Positions 15,076 to 22,619 of a stretch of 26,737 bases of DNA are shown here, one piece after another. Origin of the DNA: JAUSEW01 sp964414015 (GTDB lineage: Bacteria; Patescibacteriota; Microgenomatia; Levybacterales; UBA12049); the NCBI GenBank assembly GCA_964414015.1, contig CAYPUE010000008.1:1-26737 (forward strand). Direction: 5' to 3'. Under the pieces are notes generated by a model. The model saw only the letters and a list, made by a program, of their open reading frames with translations, was not told the origin of the DNA and ran no database searches. Both the position numbers and the translations under genes were made by a program. How positions within the stretch are numbered: position 1 is the first letter of the stretch; every line of letters starts with the position of its first letter.

Positions 15076-15896
15076 CTCTCCTCGACCTGGACTCCCATTC
15101 CTTTTAGTTCCCTGAATGCTCTCCAAATTGTCTGCCCATCAACGCTATGCCCATTGCGCCCATTCCCATTTAAATGCCTGCCTGTCACAGCATCCCTTAT
15201 AACTCTCCTCTCTTTGTTTAGCCTATCAAACCATTCCGAACCAAACTCCTCAACTCCAATTTTTGTATAATCATCCAGCAATGTTTTATCGCCTTCATCT
15301 TTTTTGCGTATCGCCTTTAGAAAAACCTCCAAGGATAATTTATCGCTAAACTCATGTGGCAATTCTATACCGCGTTGTTTAAAAATAGCATGGAGTTCTT
15401 CCCACCCCGAAATATCTTTTTCTATAAATCCCCGTTCAAGCATTAATTTTGCAAATTGTATACTTTTTGCCTCGTCTTCGGAAGGTGGCGGCCTATCGGC
15501 AATACGTTTTGGCTGACCAGGCTTAGCTGCTTTTCGCCTTCTCTCCGTCTGATTCTCTCCTCCATAAATTGTTTTAAAGAAATCGGCAGGTAAGCTATTC
15601 CCCGTCGGCCTTTTTCTGTACAAATCTCTTCTAATCTGATCGTTAGTTTTATCCATCATGGAAGCTACTTCTCCAATAGATAATCCCCTAAGAAATAGTA
15701 ATTTTTCTTTTTGCCATTCGGGACTTTGGCTTTTTACATAATCCTCTGGTTTTCTCCCTTTCGAGCTTAATGCTTCTTTAATTCTTGATTTTGAACTTTC
15801 TTTATGTTGCAAATTTCTGAAGGTCGGTATATGCCTGCCGTCAGGAAGAATAATAAGGTTTGGGCTTACATTTGAACTAGTTTCTACACTTACCAT
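15072..15896 (-). CDS. Orphan protein with an HTH-like segment
   Basis: A 274-residue soluble protein that I do not recognise. Residues about 70-95 (RGLSIGEVASMMDKTNDQIR, followed by RDLYRKRP) look like a helix-turn-helix: 'L s.gEvA.mm..t.dqirrdly.k.p'. The middle (about 120-145) is basic with Arg/Lys runs and a PPPSEDEA stretch; residues about 150-215 are helical, charged. The tail (RRVIRDAVTGRHLNGNGRNG, then a DGQTIWRAFRELKGMG segment) is also basic. A DNA- or RNA-binding protein is a fair guess, without a named family. The start is followed from a weak -10, TATAAA (15910-15905), 8 bases before the ATG. It converges on hisS with overlapping stops. Confidence 0.6.
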   Translation of the reverse strand: MVSVETSSNVSPNLIILPDGRHIPTFRNLQHKESSKSRIKEALSSKGRKPEDYVKSQSPEWQKEKLLFLRGLSIGEVASMMDKTNDQIRRDLYRKRPTGNSLPADFFKTIYGGENQTERRRKAAKPGQPKRIADRPPPSEDEAKSIQFAKLMLERGFIEKDISGWEELHAIFKQRGIELPHEFSDKLSLEVFLKAIRKKDEGDKTLLDDYTKIGVEEFGSEWFDRLNKERRVIRDAVTGRHLNGNGRNGHSVDGQTIWRAFRELKGMGVQVEES

Positions 15897-15954
15897 AGGT
15901 TTAATTTATATTAATTTCGCTTGGTTTTCTTGACTTTTTCCTGACAAGAAGTAC

Positions 15955-15983
15955 TTGTTTATGTTCGCAAAAGAAGGTATAAT
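15955..15983 (+). promoter_or_regulatory. Promoter of rpmE-prfA
   Basis: TTGTTT at 15955-15960, 17-base spacer, TATAAT at 15978-15983. The ATG at 15998 is 14 bases after the -10, giving a leader of about 8 bases. A second -10-like TATATT at 15989-15994 is too close to the ATG unless transcription starts inside the gene. Confidence 0.65.
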
Positions 15984-15997
15984 TACACTATATTCGT

Positions 15998-16297
15998 ATG
16001 AAAACCGCTATTCATCCTAAGTATTTCGAAAATGCGCAAGTTATTTGTGCTTGCGGCAACAAATTTACAATTGGCTCAACCAAGGAATTAATTCATGTGG
16101 AGCTTTGCAATAAATGCCATCCGTTTTATACCGGAGAGCAAAGATTCGTAGACAGCGCTTCCAGAATCCAAAAGTTCCAGCAGAAACAGGAAGTTGCCAA
16201 AAAGTATGAGGCATTAAAAGTGAAAAAACATGAAGAAATAAAGAAAAAGCAGGAAGCGCCGAAAACACTCCGAGAGATGCTCATGGCAATCAAGTAG
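15998..16297 (+). CDS. rpmE: Ribosomal protein L31
   Basis: A 99-residue protein of the 50S subunit. The first 65 residues match L31: MKTAIHPKYFENAQVICACG, with zinc ligands C17, C19, C37 and C40 (CAC ... CNKC), then HPFYTGEQRFVDSASRIQKF. This is the zinc-containing (C+) form. The family usually ends near residue 65-75; here a basic, Lys/Glu-rich tail of about 30 residues is added (KKYEALKVKKHEEIKKKQE), probably a helix. It precedes prfA by 21 bases, an arrangement common in bacteria, and shares its promoter. Confidence 0.93.
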   Translation: MKTAIHPKYFENAQVICACGNKFTIGSTKELIHVELCNKCHPFYTGEQRFVDSASRIQKFQQKQEVAKKYEALKVKKHEEIKKKQEAPKTLREMLMAIK

Positions 16298-16318
16298 CCC
16301 TCACGCGTCCTTAAAAAT

Positions 16319-17221
16319 ATGGATGACTATAGGTACATACAGCTTCAAGAACTGCTGCAAAAAATCGAAGAAACCAAGAAATTGCTTTCCGACCCAGAGC
16401 TTGCCGTGTTGGCAGCAGAAGAACTAAAAGGTTTGGTACAGCAAAAAAATGAACTGGAAAAAAGCCTTCAAGGAAACCAGCCCTCCGTTGAAGAATCCCT
16501 GGATACGAGAAACGTTATTTTGGAAATAAAAGGGGCTGCGGGAGGAGAAGAGGCCAAACTTTGGGCAGAAGAACTAATGAAAATGTACGTCAGGTATGCC
16601 CAAAAAATGGGATTTAAAGTTGAAGAAGTTGACGAAAATGTTATTAAAATAGCAGGTTCGCCGGAAAATAATCCTTTCGGTCTTTTCAAATATGAAGCAG
16701 GCGTACATAGAGTGCAAAGAATTCCCAGTACGGAAAAAAGAGGCCGTGTCCATACTTCAACTGCCACCGTGTCCGTTCTTCCGGAACTTGAAGATATCGA
16801 CCTGCATATAAATCCCGACGATATCCAATTTGAAGCATACAGAAGCGGCGGTCATGGAGGACAAAATGTCAACAAAGTTTCAACAGCAGTAAGGCTTATC
16901 CATAAGCCGACAGGAATTGTAGTTACAGCCCAAACCGAACGTTTCCAGATACAAAATAGAAGTATTGCGATGGAGCTTTTAAGATCTAAGCTCTGGGAAA
17001 TAGAAGTTGAGAAACAACATAGTGAAATTTCCTCTCTTAAATCTACCCAGATAGGAAGAGGCATGCGGGCGGAGAAAATCCGAACCTATAATTTCCCGCA
17101 GGATAGGCTTACCGACCATCGAATAAATAAATCTTGGCGAAACCTTGAGTCAATACTTGAGGGAAACGATTTGATTAAAGTCATCGAAATCGTAAGGGAA
17201 ACTTTAAACAAGATAGCTTAA
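16319..17221 (+). CDS. prfA: Peptide chain release factor 1
   Basis: A 300-residue class I release factor that reads UAA and UAG. The peptidyl-tRNA hydrolysis motif GGQ is at 180-182 (RSGGHGGQNVNKVSTAVRL), and the codon-reading PxT motif is PST at 136-138 in RVQRIPSTEKRGRVHTS, which marks RF1 and not RF2. Typical RF1 has about 355-360 residues; the missing part is in N-terminal domain 1, which is reduced to about 60 residues. The catalytic core is intact. It is the second gene after rpmE, 21 bases apart, and its stop overlaps by 18 bases the 3' end of the convergent KefB-type gene. Confidence 0.94.
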   Translation: MDDYRYIQLQELLQKIEETKKLLSDPELAVLAAEELKGLVQQKNELEKSLQGNQPSVEESLDTRNVILEIKGAAGGEEAKLWAEELMKMYVRYAQKMGFKVEEVDENVIKIAGSPENNPFGLFKYEAGVHRVQRIPSTEKRGRVHTSTATVSVLPELEDIDLHINPDDIQFEAYRSGGHGGQNVNKVSTAVRLIHKPTGIVVTAQTERFQIQNRSIAMELLRSKLWEIEVEKQHSEISSLKSTQIGRGMRAEKIRTYNFPQDRLTDHRINKSWRNLESILEGNDLIKVIEIVRETLNKIA

Positions 17222-18895
17222 ATCTTTCTCTTTTAGTTTTTCTATGTTTTCTAAATTGTTTTCTTTAATAAGTCTTGCTATTTGCCGTCCGCCTGCCAAA
17301 TGAGGCAAAATAACATAATCGGCACCTGCTTTGTATAAAATTTTTGCATCCTGGGAATCAAGAGCCATAACCACAACCTTTGCTCTTCTATTTTCCTGAT
17401 TTAATTCCTTAAGGATGAGTAAATTATCTTCCGTATCCGGAATCGTAGAAATTACTAGTTTTGCTCTATCAAGATTTGCTTTTTTTTGAATTTCATAATC
17501 GCTTATGTCTCCGAAAAGTCTGTGAATATGTTTCCCTGAAAGTTTTCCGACAATATCAGGATCAAAATCAACCACTACAACGTCTCTCCCTAAATCTTCC
17601 AAGGCATTCAGAATACTCTGTCCCATTTGATCGCCCCCTACTAAAACTATATGATCTTGCAAATTATCCAATTCTATTTCCGAATGTACGATTTTTTCTT
17701 TTTTAAAATTTTTTCTTTCAAAAATCGTAAAATATCGCCCGAAAATAAAATAAAGTTTGTTCCCATAGACAATCGTATATGGAGAAAACATAAACGTAAT
17801 GATACCAACCATTGTCACAAGAAACACAATGTAATCTGAAATATGTCCTATCTTATTCCCCAAAAATACTATAATCAGAGAAAATTCCGAAATTTGAGCT
17901 AATGCAAAGCCGCTTAGAAAAGAAGTCCTTTTCCTAAAACCTACCATTCCCATAAGCGCAATGACAATTAATGGTTTTATTGCCATAACAAAAATCGACA
18001 AAGCAATCGCAGGCGCTATAACAGAATTTATGCTTGCGATATTCATTCTCATTCCTAAAACCACAAAGAAAAGGACGATGAAAAAATCTCTTAAAATTTT
18101 TACTTTGGCAATTATTTGGAAATTTGCAATAGAATTCGCCAGCGACAATCCCGCTAAAAATCCCCCTATCTCTATGGAAAATCCTACTATTGGCGAACTA
18201 ATAATAGTTGCCAATCCGAAAACCCAAGCCAAACTTACCAAAAACAGTGTTTCCGGCGATTTAGAAAGGTAATCTACGACTGGAGGAAAAACTTTTTTAC
18301 TTAGATAAACAACAGCGCCGAAAAGAACAATTGCCTTAAATATAGCTATTGCAATCTGTTCCAAAGATTGCAAAGTTCCCGTATTAGGATTAAGACTGGA
18401 AAGGAAAATAAGAAATAATATCGCCAAAAGATCTTGAAGAAGAAGTATCCCGATTGTGACCTTGGCATAAAGGCTATGAAGATCTTTCTTGTCTGATAGA
18501 AGTTTTACAATAATAACCGTGCTTGAAAAAGTCAAAGCCATAGCTATATAGACCGAAGCTATAGGGGAAATACCAAAGAGTGTTACCAGGATATAGAAAA
18601 AAGCAAAAGAAAAAATAATTTGTCCTAGCCCTACCAGAATAACTTCTTTTCCAAAAGATTTAAAATCGGAAATTTTAATTTCAAGACCAAGCATAAAAAG
18701 AAGAAGAGTTATGCCAAGGTTGCCCAAAACCGTAATGAGTTGCTGGTTATGAATAGGAATAAGTCCGAGAGGGCCAATTATTATACCCGCTAATATGTAT
18801 GCCAAAATAGCAGGTTGTTTTAGAAGTCGGAAAAATAAAGCCAAAAATGCTGCCAAGGAGATAATTATAGTAATCTCAAGAAAAATACTTTCCAC
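17204..18895 (-). CDS. KefB-type cation:proton antiporter with TrkA-N domain
   Basis: A 563-residue protein. Residues 1-380 hold about 12-13 membrane segments of the CPA2 Na+/H+ exchanger family; FSSTVIIVKLLSDKK (123-137) and GILLLQDLLAI (149-159) carry the family's Q-D pair typical of the KefB/KefC group of K+ efflux antiporters. Residues about 414-530 are a TrkA-N Rossmann domain beginning HIVLVGGDQMGQSI with VVVVDFDPD at strand 2 and GD at 462-463, which binds NAD(H) or nucleotide and gates transport. There is no TrkA-C domain. The GTG start is supported by a promoter that ends 6 bases before it. The 3' end overlaps prfA by 18 bases, convergent. Confidence 0.85.
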   Translation of the reverse strand: MESIFLEITIIISLAAFLALFFRLLKQPAILAYILAGIIIGPLGLIPIHNQQLITVLGNLGITLLLFMLGLEIKISDFKSFGKEVILVGLGQIIFSFAFFYILVTLFGISPIASVYIAMALTFSSTVIIVKLLSDKKDLHSLYAKVTIGILLLQDLLAILFLIFLSSLNPNTGTLQSLEQIAIAIFKAIVLFGAVVYLSKKVFPPVVDYLSKSPETLFLVSLAWVFGLATIISSPIVGFSIEIGGFLAGLSLANSIANFQIIAKVKILRDFFIVLFFVVLGMRMNIASINSVIAPAIALSIFVMAIKPLIVIALMGMVGFRKRTSFLSGFALAQISEFSLIIVFLGNKIGHISDYIVFLVTMVGIITFMFSPYTIVYGNKLYFIFGRYFTIFERKNFKKEKIVHSEIELDNLQDHIVLVGGDQMGQSILNALEDLGRDVVVVDFDPDIVGKLSGKHIHRLFGDISDYEIQKKANLDRAKLVISTIPDTEDNLLILKELNQENRRAKVVVMALDSQDAKILYKAGADYVILPHLAGGRQIARLIKENNLENIEKLKEKDLSYLV

Positions 18896-18901
18896 GAATT
18901 C

Positions 18902-18930
18902 AGCGTAGCATGTTTTCTAAAAGTTTACAA
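18902..18930 (-). promoter_or_regulatory. Promoter of the KefB-type gene, leaderless GTG start
   Basis: On the minus strand: TTGTAA (18930-18925), 17-base spacer, TACGCT (18907-18902) preceded by TGC (extended -10). The GTG at 18895 follows after 6 bases, so the transcript should begin at the start codon. Confidence 0.5.
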
Positions 18931-18948
18931 ACCGGAAAAATTAAAATA

Positions 18949-20076
18949 TTACTGGTTTGGGGCGGAAACAAGAGTTACCTTAAAGTCTTTGGTTTTTCCG
19001 TCTCTCCAAACAGTAAACGTTACGGTATCCCCCACTTTCTTACCGGCTATTTCTTTCGCCAGATCACTATCCTGGTCCTGTATACGATTGTTATCCATCT
19101 TTATTACTATATCCCCCTGCAGTAAGCCTGCCTTTTCCGCAGGAGAGGAGGCAACAACGCTCTGAATATACGCGCCTTGCGGAACATTATTCAGAAGTGC
19201 AACATCACGATTTATCATCTTATAAGCTACTCCTAAATAAGGTCTGTTAAATTGTCCTTTGTCATTAAAATTTTTAAGTGAGTCTTTGACAACATTTACG
19301 GGAAGAGCAAAGCCTATATTTTGACCGCTTTGCGCAATCGCGGTATTAATTCCAATTACTTGAGCTTTGGAATTAAGAAGAGGACCGCCTGAATTTCCGG
19401 GATTTATAGCCGCGTTAGTTTGGATTACGTTGTCCAATTTTTCTATATATCCCTGGAGTTCACTGCCGGCTGTAATTCCCCTGCCCAATCCAGAAATTAC
19501 TCCTGTTGTTACAGTATTTCTAAATTCCCCTAAAGCAGTTCCGATTGCAATTACAAACTGCCCGACTTGTAAATTGCTTGAATCTCCTAATTCAACCGGT
19601 TTTAAAACTGTGTTCTTATTTTCCGAAGGGTCAATTTTTAGAATTGCTATATCGTTAAGCGGATCCCTGTAAATTTTCAAAACATTATATTTCTTATCGT
19701 CGTTGGTAATTATTTTATATTTAGCTCCAACATCCGAAACTACGTGTTTGTTGGTAACAATTAATCCATCTTTGGATACTATAAAACCCGACCCTATATT
19801 TTGAGGGGTGGTTGGTTGCGTTTGATCAGGCACGCTAAAGACAGAAAATGGACCGAAATTAAAGGATTGCGTTGAAGCCGCCTGCTGTTCTTCGGCAACT
19901 GTTACAACGGAGGGCCCGAAGTTTTTTACAGCATCTATTACAACTGACTCTTCCGTAACTATTTTTACTTTTTCTTCCTGGGGCTGGGGCGAAATTTTGG
20001 GAAGATATCGAGAGATCCCTCTCCAAAATGCCGAAATTATTACAAGTATTACAACCAATACGATGAGTTTTCGCAT
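18949..20076 (-). CDS. htrA: HtrA/DegP-type serine protease with one PDZ domain
   Basis: A 375-residue envelope quality-control protease. Residues 5-20 form a membrane anchor (LIVLVVILVIISAFW). The trypsin-like domain (about 45-255) shows the triad H111 (VTNKHVV), D142 (DPLNDIAIL) and S229 (INPGNSGGPL). One PDZ domain (about 270-370) holds the usual RPYLGV start and ASSPAEKAGLLQGDIVIKMD segment. This single-PDZ, membrane-anchored form is the DegS/HtrA-like type of Gram-positive-style cells. It follows ctpA, with the 15-base hairpin repeat in the 24-base gap between them, so it may be partly attenuated relative to ctpA. Ends 53 bases before the KefB-type start. Confidence 0.92.
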   Translation of the reverse strand: MRKLIVLVVILVIISAFWRGISRYLPKISPQPQEEKVKIVTEESVVIDAVKNFGPSVVTVAEEQQAASTQSFNFGPFSVFSVPDQTQPTTPQNIGSGFIVSKDGLIVTNKHVVSDVGAKYKIITNDDKKYNVLKIYRDPLNDIAILKIDPSENKNTVLKPVELGDSSNLQVGQFVIAIGTALGEFRNTVTTGVISGLGRGITAGSELQGYIEKLDNVIQTNAAINPGNSGGPLLNSKAQVIGINTAIAQSGQNIGFALPVNVVKDSLKNFNDKGQFNRPYLGVAYKMINRDVALLNNVPQGAYIQSVVASSPAEKAGLLQGDIVIKMDNNRIQDQDSDLAKEIAGKKVGDTVTFTVWRDGKTKDFKVTLVSAPNQ

Positions 20077-20085
20077 AGATTTTAG

Positions 20086-20100
20086 TTCTGCTTTGCAGAA
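20086..20100. repeat. 15-base hairpin repeat, copy 2
   Basis: Identical to 16-30: TTCTGC-TTT-GCAGAA, a 6-bp hairpin. It lies in the 24 bases between the ctpA stop and the htrA start, where it could weakly terminate or stabilise the transcript. Confidence 0.5.
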
Positions 20101-21402
20101 TTATTTTATCAGCTCTTCTACTGCTTTTTCAAGCTGGGTATCCGTAGTTGGATCTTTTTCTTCTTGGGCAATTTGGATATCCGGCTTAAGTCCCTCCCCA
20201 TTAATCCATATACCTTTAGGAGTTAGCCATTTGGCAATTGTCACATGCAAACCTACGCCATCGCCTAAATCTTCCGCCTGCTGTATTGTTCCTTTTCCGA
20301 ATGAAATCTCGCCTACCAAAATCGCCCGGTTATTATCTTTCAGAGCTGCCGCAACAATCTCGCTTGCTGAAGCACTACCTTTATTCATCAAAACCGCCAA
20401 AGGCATATCATACAGCGTTCCTTTGCGCGAAACAGAAAGAGTTTTCTGCCCTTTTTCTCCCTTGTCTTCTATAACCACAGCTGCACCTTGTTTAAGAAAT
20501 TCTGAAGCAATAAAAACAGCGTCGGCAAGATACCCGCCGGGATTATTTCTAAGATCCAAAACCAAGCCCTTTACATTTTTACCTCGCCTCGCCGAAGTCT
20601 CTGACGAAGGCGGGTCTTTCTGCATCTGGGTGTTCAATTTGTTCACAAGGGAAATCCAGTCTCGATTCGTTGCGTCTCCAAACTGTGAAAGCTGAATATA
20701 AGCTACTTCTGCGCAATTTTTACATTCTTCATCTATTTTCCATTTTCCATTTTTTATCTTCCAAGGCTTGATCCATCCGTCAACGCTTTTAATCGTAATT
20801 ATATCTCTTACTATGGTAATTTCTGAAGGGGCGGTAGCATCCTTATGTAATAATGTTAATTTAACCGGCGTACCTTTTTCTCCCCGTATTTTGGCAACTG
20901 CCTGCTGAAGCGTCCAGCCTAAAACCGTTTCCTTATCCACTTTAATAATAGTATCCCCGGGTTTTACCCCTGCTTTTTCCGCAGGACTTCCGTTTAAAGG
21001 AGCTATGACAATGATATCTTTATCTTTCATCCCAAGCTCTGCTCCGATTCCGGAAAACTGACCTGCCAATCCTTCTTTGAAATTATTATTCTGTACTTTT
21101 GGAAGATAGACAGTGTATGGATCCCCAAGACTTTGTACCAAACCTGAAATTGCGCCGTTAAGCATTATTTGGGAATCGAGTTTTGACTTATCGTAATAAT
21201 CCAAAGAAAGCTTATCCCAGACAGTCCAAAAAAGCGAAAAGTCAAGATTGGTTAAGGCCGAGGGAGGCTCTTTGCTGGATATGGAAATCTTGGGCTTGTA
21301 GTTTTTCCAATCAACTGCAACTTTATTAACGCCGATATAGAAGCCAAAAAGCGCAGAAATTAAAATTATTAAAACTATGCGAAAGGCAGTATTGTTTTTC
21401 AT
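20101..21402 (-). CDS. ctpA: Carboxyl-terminal processing protease (S41)
   Basis: A 433-residue envelope protease that cuts near the C-termini of exported proteins. One N-terminal membrane anchor (residues 8-25). PDZ domain about 105-195 (QFSGIGAELGMKD, then NGSPAEKAGVKPGDTIIKVD). The catalytic S41 domain has S345 in NKGSASASEIVAAA and K370 in GEISFGKGTIQQ, 25 residues apart as in known members, so the Ser-Lys dyad is complete. Two stretches look inserted: DPPSSETSARRG (263-274), encoded by a GC-rich block at 20581-20614, and the KIKNGKWKIDEE area (215-226), encoded by an AT-rich repeat. It starts 7 bases after rpsR and probably shares its transcript; htrA follows. Confidence 0.93.
   Translation of the reverse strand: MKNNTAFRIVLIILISALFGFYIGVNKVAVDWKNYKPKISISSKEPPSALTNLDFSLFWTVWDKLSLDYYDKSKLDSQIMLNGAISGLVQSLGDPYTVYLPKVQNNNFKEGLAGQFSGIGAELGMKDKDIIVIAPLNGSPAEKAGVKPGDTIIKVDKETVLGWTLQQAVAKIRGEKGTPVKLTLLHKDATAPSEITIVRDIITIKSVDGWIKPWKIKNGKWKIDEECKNCAEVAYIQLSQFGDATNRDWISLVNKLNTQMQKDPPSSETSARRGKNVKGLVLDLRNNPGGYLADAVFIASEFLKQGAAVVIEDKGEKGQKTLSVSRKGTLYDMPLAVLMNKGSASASEIVAAALKDNNRAILVGEISFGKGTIQQAEDLGDGVGLHVTIAKWLTPKGIWINGEGLKPDIQIAQEEKDPTTDTQLEKAVEELIK
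20581..20614. repeat. GC-rich in-frame insert inside ctpA
   Basis: The block contains CGCC ... GTC-AGA-GAC ... GGCG read on the minus strand, an imperfect dyad with an inner 3-bp stem and outer 4-bp stem separated by TTC on both sides. It is much richer in GC than the flanks and adds the residues PPSSETSARRG just before the conserved GLVLDLRNNPGG strand, where related proteases have a short turn. Confidence 0.55.
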
Positions 21403-21409
21403 CAGAAGC

Positions 21410-21652
21410 TTAGACTACGACGTATGGCAAAAGAGCCAAGAATCTGGCAAGTTTTATATTTTTACCAAGAGACTTTTGATGTTTTGAACAAAGACCGTTT
21501 CTGGAGGCAGGAACAATCTTGCCCCGTTCGGTAAGCCATCTTCTTAGAACTTCCGACTCTTTAAAAGAAGGTTCCAGTTTTTTACTGCAGAAAAAACATT
21601 CTTTGGGTGCGGGTTTTATTCTTCTTCGTTTGGTAAATTTTTCTTTAGCCAT
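21410..21652 (-). CDS. rpsR: Ribosomal protein S18
   Basis: An 80-residue protein of the 30S platform, partner of S6. The core (LRRWLTERGKIVPASRNGLC, then SKHQKSLGKNIKLARFLALL) is typical. A possible zinc site is visible: C19-x2-C22 (ECFFCSKK) with C55-x2-H58 (CSKH), seen in some but not all S18 proteins. Order rpsF-ssb-rpsR is the classical bacterial arrangement. The start is 2 bases after the ssb stop. Confidence 0.95.
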   Translation of the reverse strand: MAKEKFTKRRRIKPAPKECFFCSKKLEPSFKESEVLRRWLTERGKIVPASRNGLCSKHQKSLGKNIKLARFLALLPYVVV

Positions 21653-21654
21653 AT

Positions 21655-22194
21655 TTAAAAAGGTATATCATCCGGTGCAACTTCTTCGCTTGCTTCTTCC
21701 CTCGCCCCGCTAAGCGGGGCTTTGGCGGAGGCGGCCTTTTTTTCTTCTCTTTCTTCACTTTTTTCTTTTTTAGCAGATTCTTTACTCTCTTTAGGCCTTT
21801 TCTCTTCTTCTGCTTGAGCCTGTTCGCTGTCATTTTCCGAAGCTCCCGTGACTCCTTCAGGTCTTCGGTCCAAAAGTATCATATCCTGGATAACTATTTC
21901 CGTTGTAGTCCTTTGGTTTCCGTCCTGCCCTGTCCAGCTTCTGGTGGTAAGCCGTCCCTCAACGTAGACTTTTCTTCCTTTAGTTAGAAACTGGCTGCAT
22001 AATTCTGCCAATTTATTCCAGGCAACGATCCGATGGAATTCCGTTTCCTCACGTTTTTCTCCGGCTTCTGTTTTCCAAGTTCTGTTAGTTGCAATAGAGA
22101 AAGAGCAAACAGCTGTGCCGTTTGGCGTGTAGCGCAGTTCCGGATCTCTAGTCAAATTTCCGATTAATTGTACCCTATTCAAACTTCGTGCCAT
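21655..22194 (-). CDS. ssb: Single-stranded DNA-binding protein
   Basis: A 179-residue SSB. The OB fold (about 1-108) starts MARSLNRVQLIGNLTRDPEL and contains EFHRIVAWNKLAELC and VYVEGRLTTRSW, typical of bacterial SSB. A charged linker (about 112-168, Lys/Glu-rich) leads to the acidic tip DDIPF, the docking site for replication and repair partners. Within the linker, KAPLSGAR is encoded by a strong GC-rich hairpin (21704-21720), unlike its A-rich surroundings. It lies between rpsF and rpsR. An AT-rich stretch of 105 bases separates it from rpsF. Confidence 0.95.
   Translation of the reverse strand: MARSLNRVQLIGNLTRDPELRYTPNGTAVCSFSIATNRTWKTEAGEKREETEFHRIVAWNKLAELCSQFLTKGRKVYVEGRLTTRSWTGQDGNQRTTTEIVIQDMILLDRRPEGVTGASENDSEQAQAEEEKRPKESKESAKKEKSEEREEKKAASAKAPLSGAREEASEEVAPDDIPF
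21704..21720. repeat. Perfect GC-rich palindrome in the ssb linker region
   Basis: GCCCCGCT-A-AGCGGGGC, a 17-base near-perfect palindrome inside the disordered linker of SSB. Flanking GC-rich bases extend to about 21736. It is in frame and tolerated because the linker needs no fixed sequence. As RNA it could form a strong hairpin inside the transcript before rpsR. Confidence 0.65.
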
Positions 22195-22299
22195 ACTTCA
22201 AAAATTTTTAATTTTCAATTCTCAATTTTAAATGGATTTTCAAATTTAAATTTTTAAACATTTATATTTCAATTTAAACTTAAAATTTCAAATTTAAAA
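22195..22299. repeat. AT-rich repetitive spacer between rpsF and ssb
   Basis: About 105 bases composed almost wholly of variations on AATTTAAA, AAATTTTTAA and TTTCAAATTT. There is no coding potential, no Shine-Dalgarno site and no clear promoter. It sits inside what is normally a tight ribosomal operon, so it looks like an expanded or inserted low-complexity repeat. Confidence 0.6.
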
Positions 22300-22578
22300 T
22301 TATTTTTCTCTTAACAATAGGTGTCTTAAAATGTCTGCTTCCTCCCGTATTCTTTTTTCAAAATCCGAAGGAACCGCGTCTTTTCCCTCCAGCTTTAAAT
22401 CCAAAAAAATTCCTCTTGTTTCCTTTTTTATTTTAAAAGATAATTCTTTTTCTCCCAATTCATCTTGCTTGGCAATTTTTATGTCTTTTAGCCATTTACC
22501 GATTTCTCCGATAAGCTTTTTGACTTTGTCTTTGGTAAGGGAAGTTTTTAGAACCAAAACCAACTCGTATGTGCACAT
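22300..22578 (-). CDS. rpsF: Ribosomal protein S6
   Basis: A 92-residue 30S protein. It opens MCTYELVLVLKTSLTKDKVK, in line with the usual 'M..YE.v.i..p.l....v', and continues with the GEIGKWLKDIKIAK strand-helix and KKETRGIFLDLKLEGKD segment. It matches S6 in length and ferredoxin-like layout, though more diverged than S18. A weak -10, GATAAT (22590-22585), lies 6 bases before the ATG; if real, this start is leaderless too. First gene of the rpsF-ssb-rpsR-ctpA run. Confidence 0.85.
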   Translation of the reverse strand: MCTYELVLVLKTSLTKDKVKKLIGEIGKWLKDIKIAKQDELGEKELSFKIKKETRGIFLDLKLEGKDAVPSDFEKRIREEADILRHLLLREK

Positions 22579-22619
22579 AATGCAATTATCCTATCATATA
22601 AAAAAATACAAAACAAGCC

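Noticed and set aside
19997..20695. 232-codon open frame opposite ctpA and the htrA start
   Set aside because: It crosses two real genes and an intergenic hairpin on the other strand; no family resemblance.
21645..21833. 62-codon Lys/Pro-rich open frame overlapping the ssb 3' end
   Set aside because: Out-of-frame shadow of the repetitive ssb linker.
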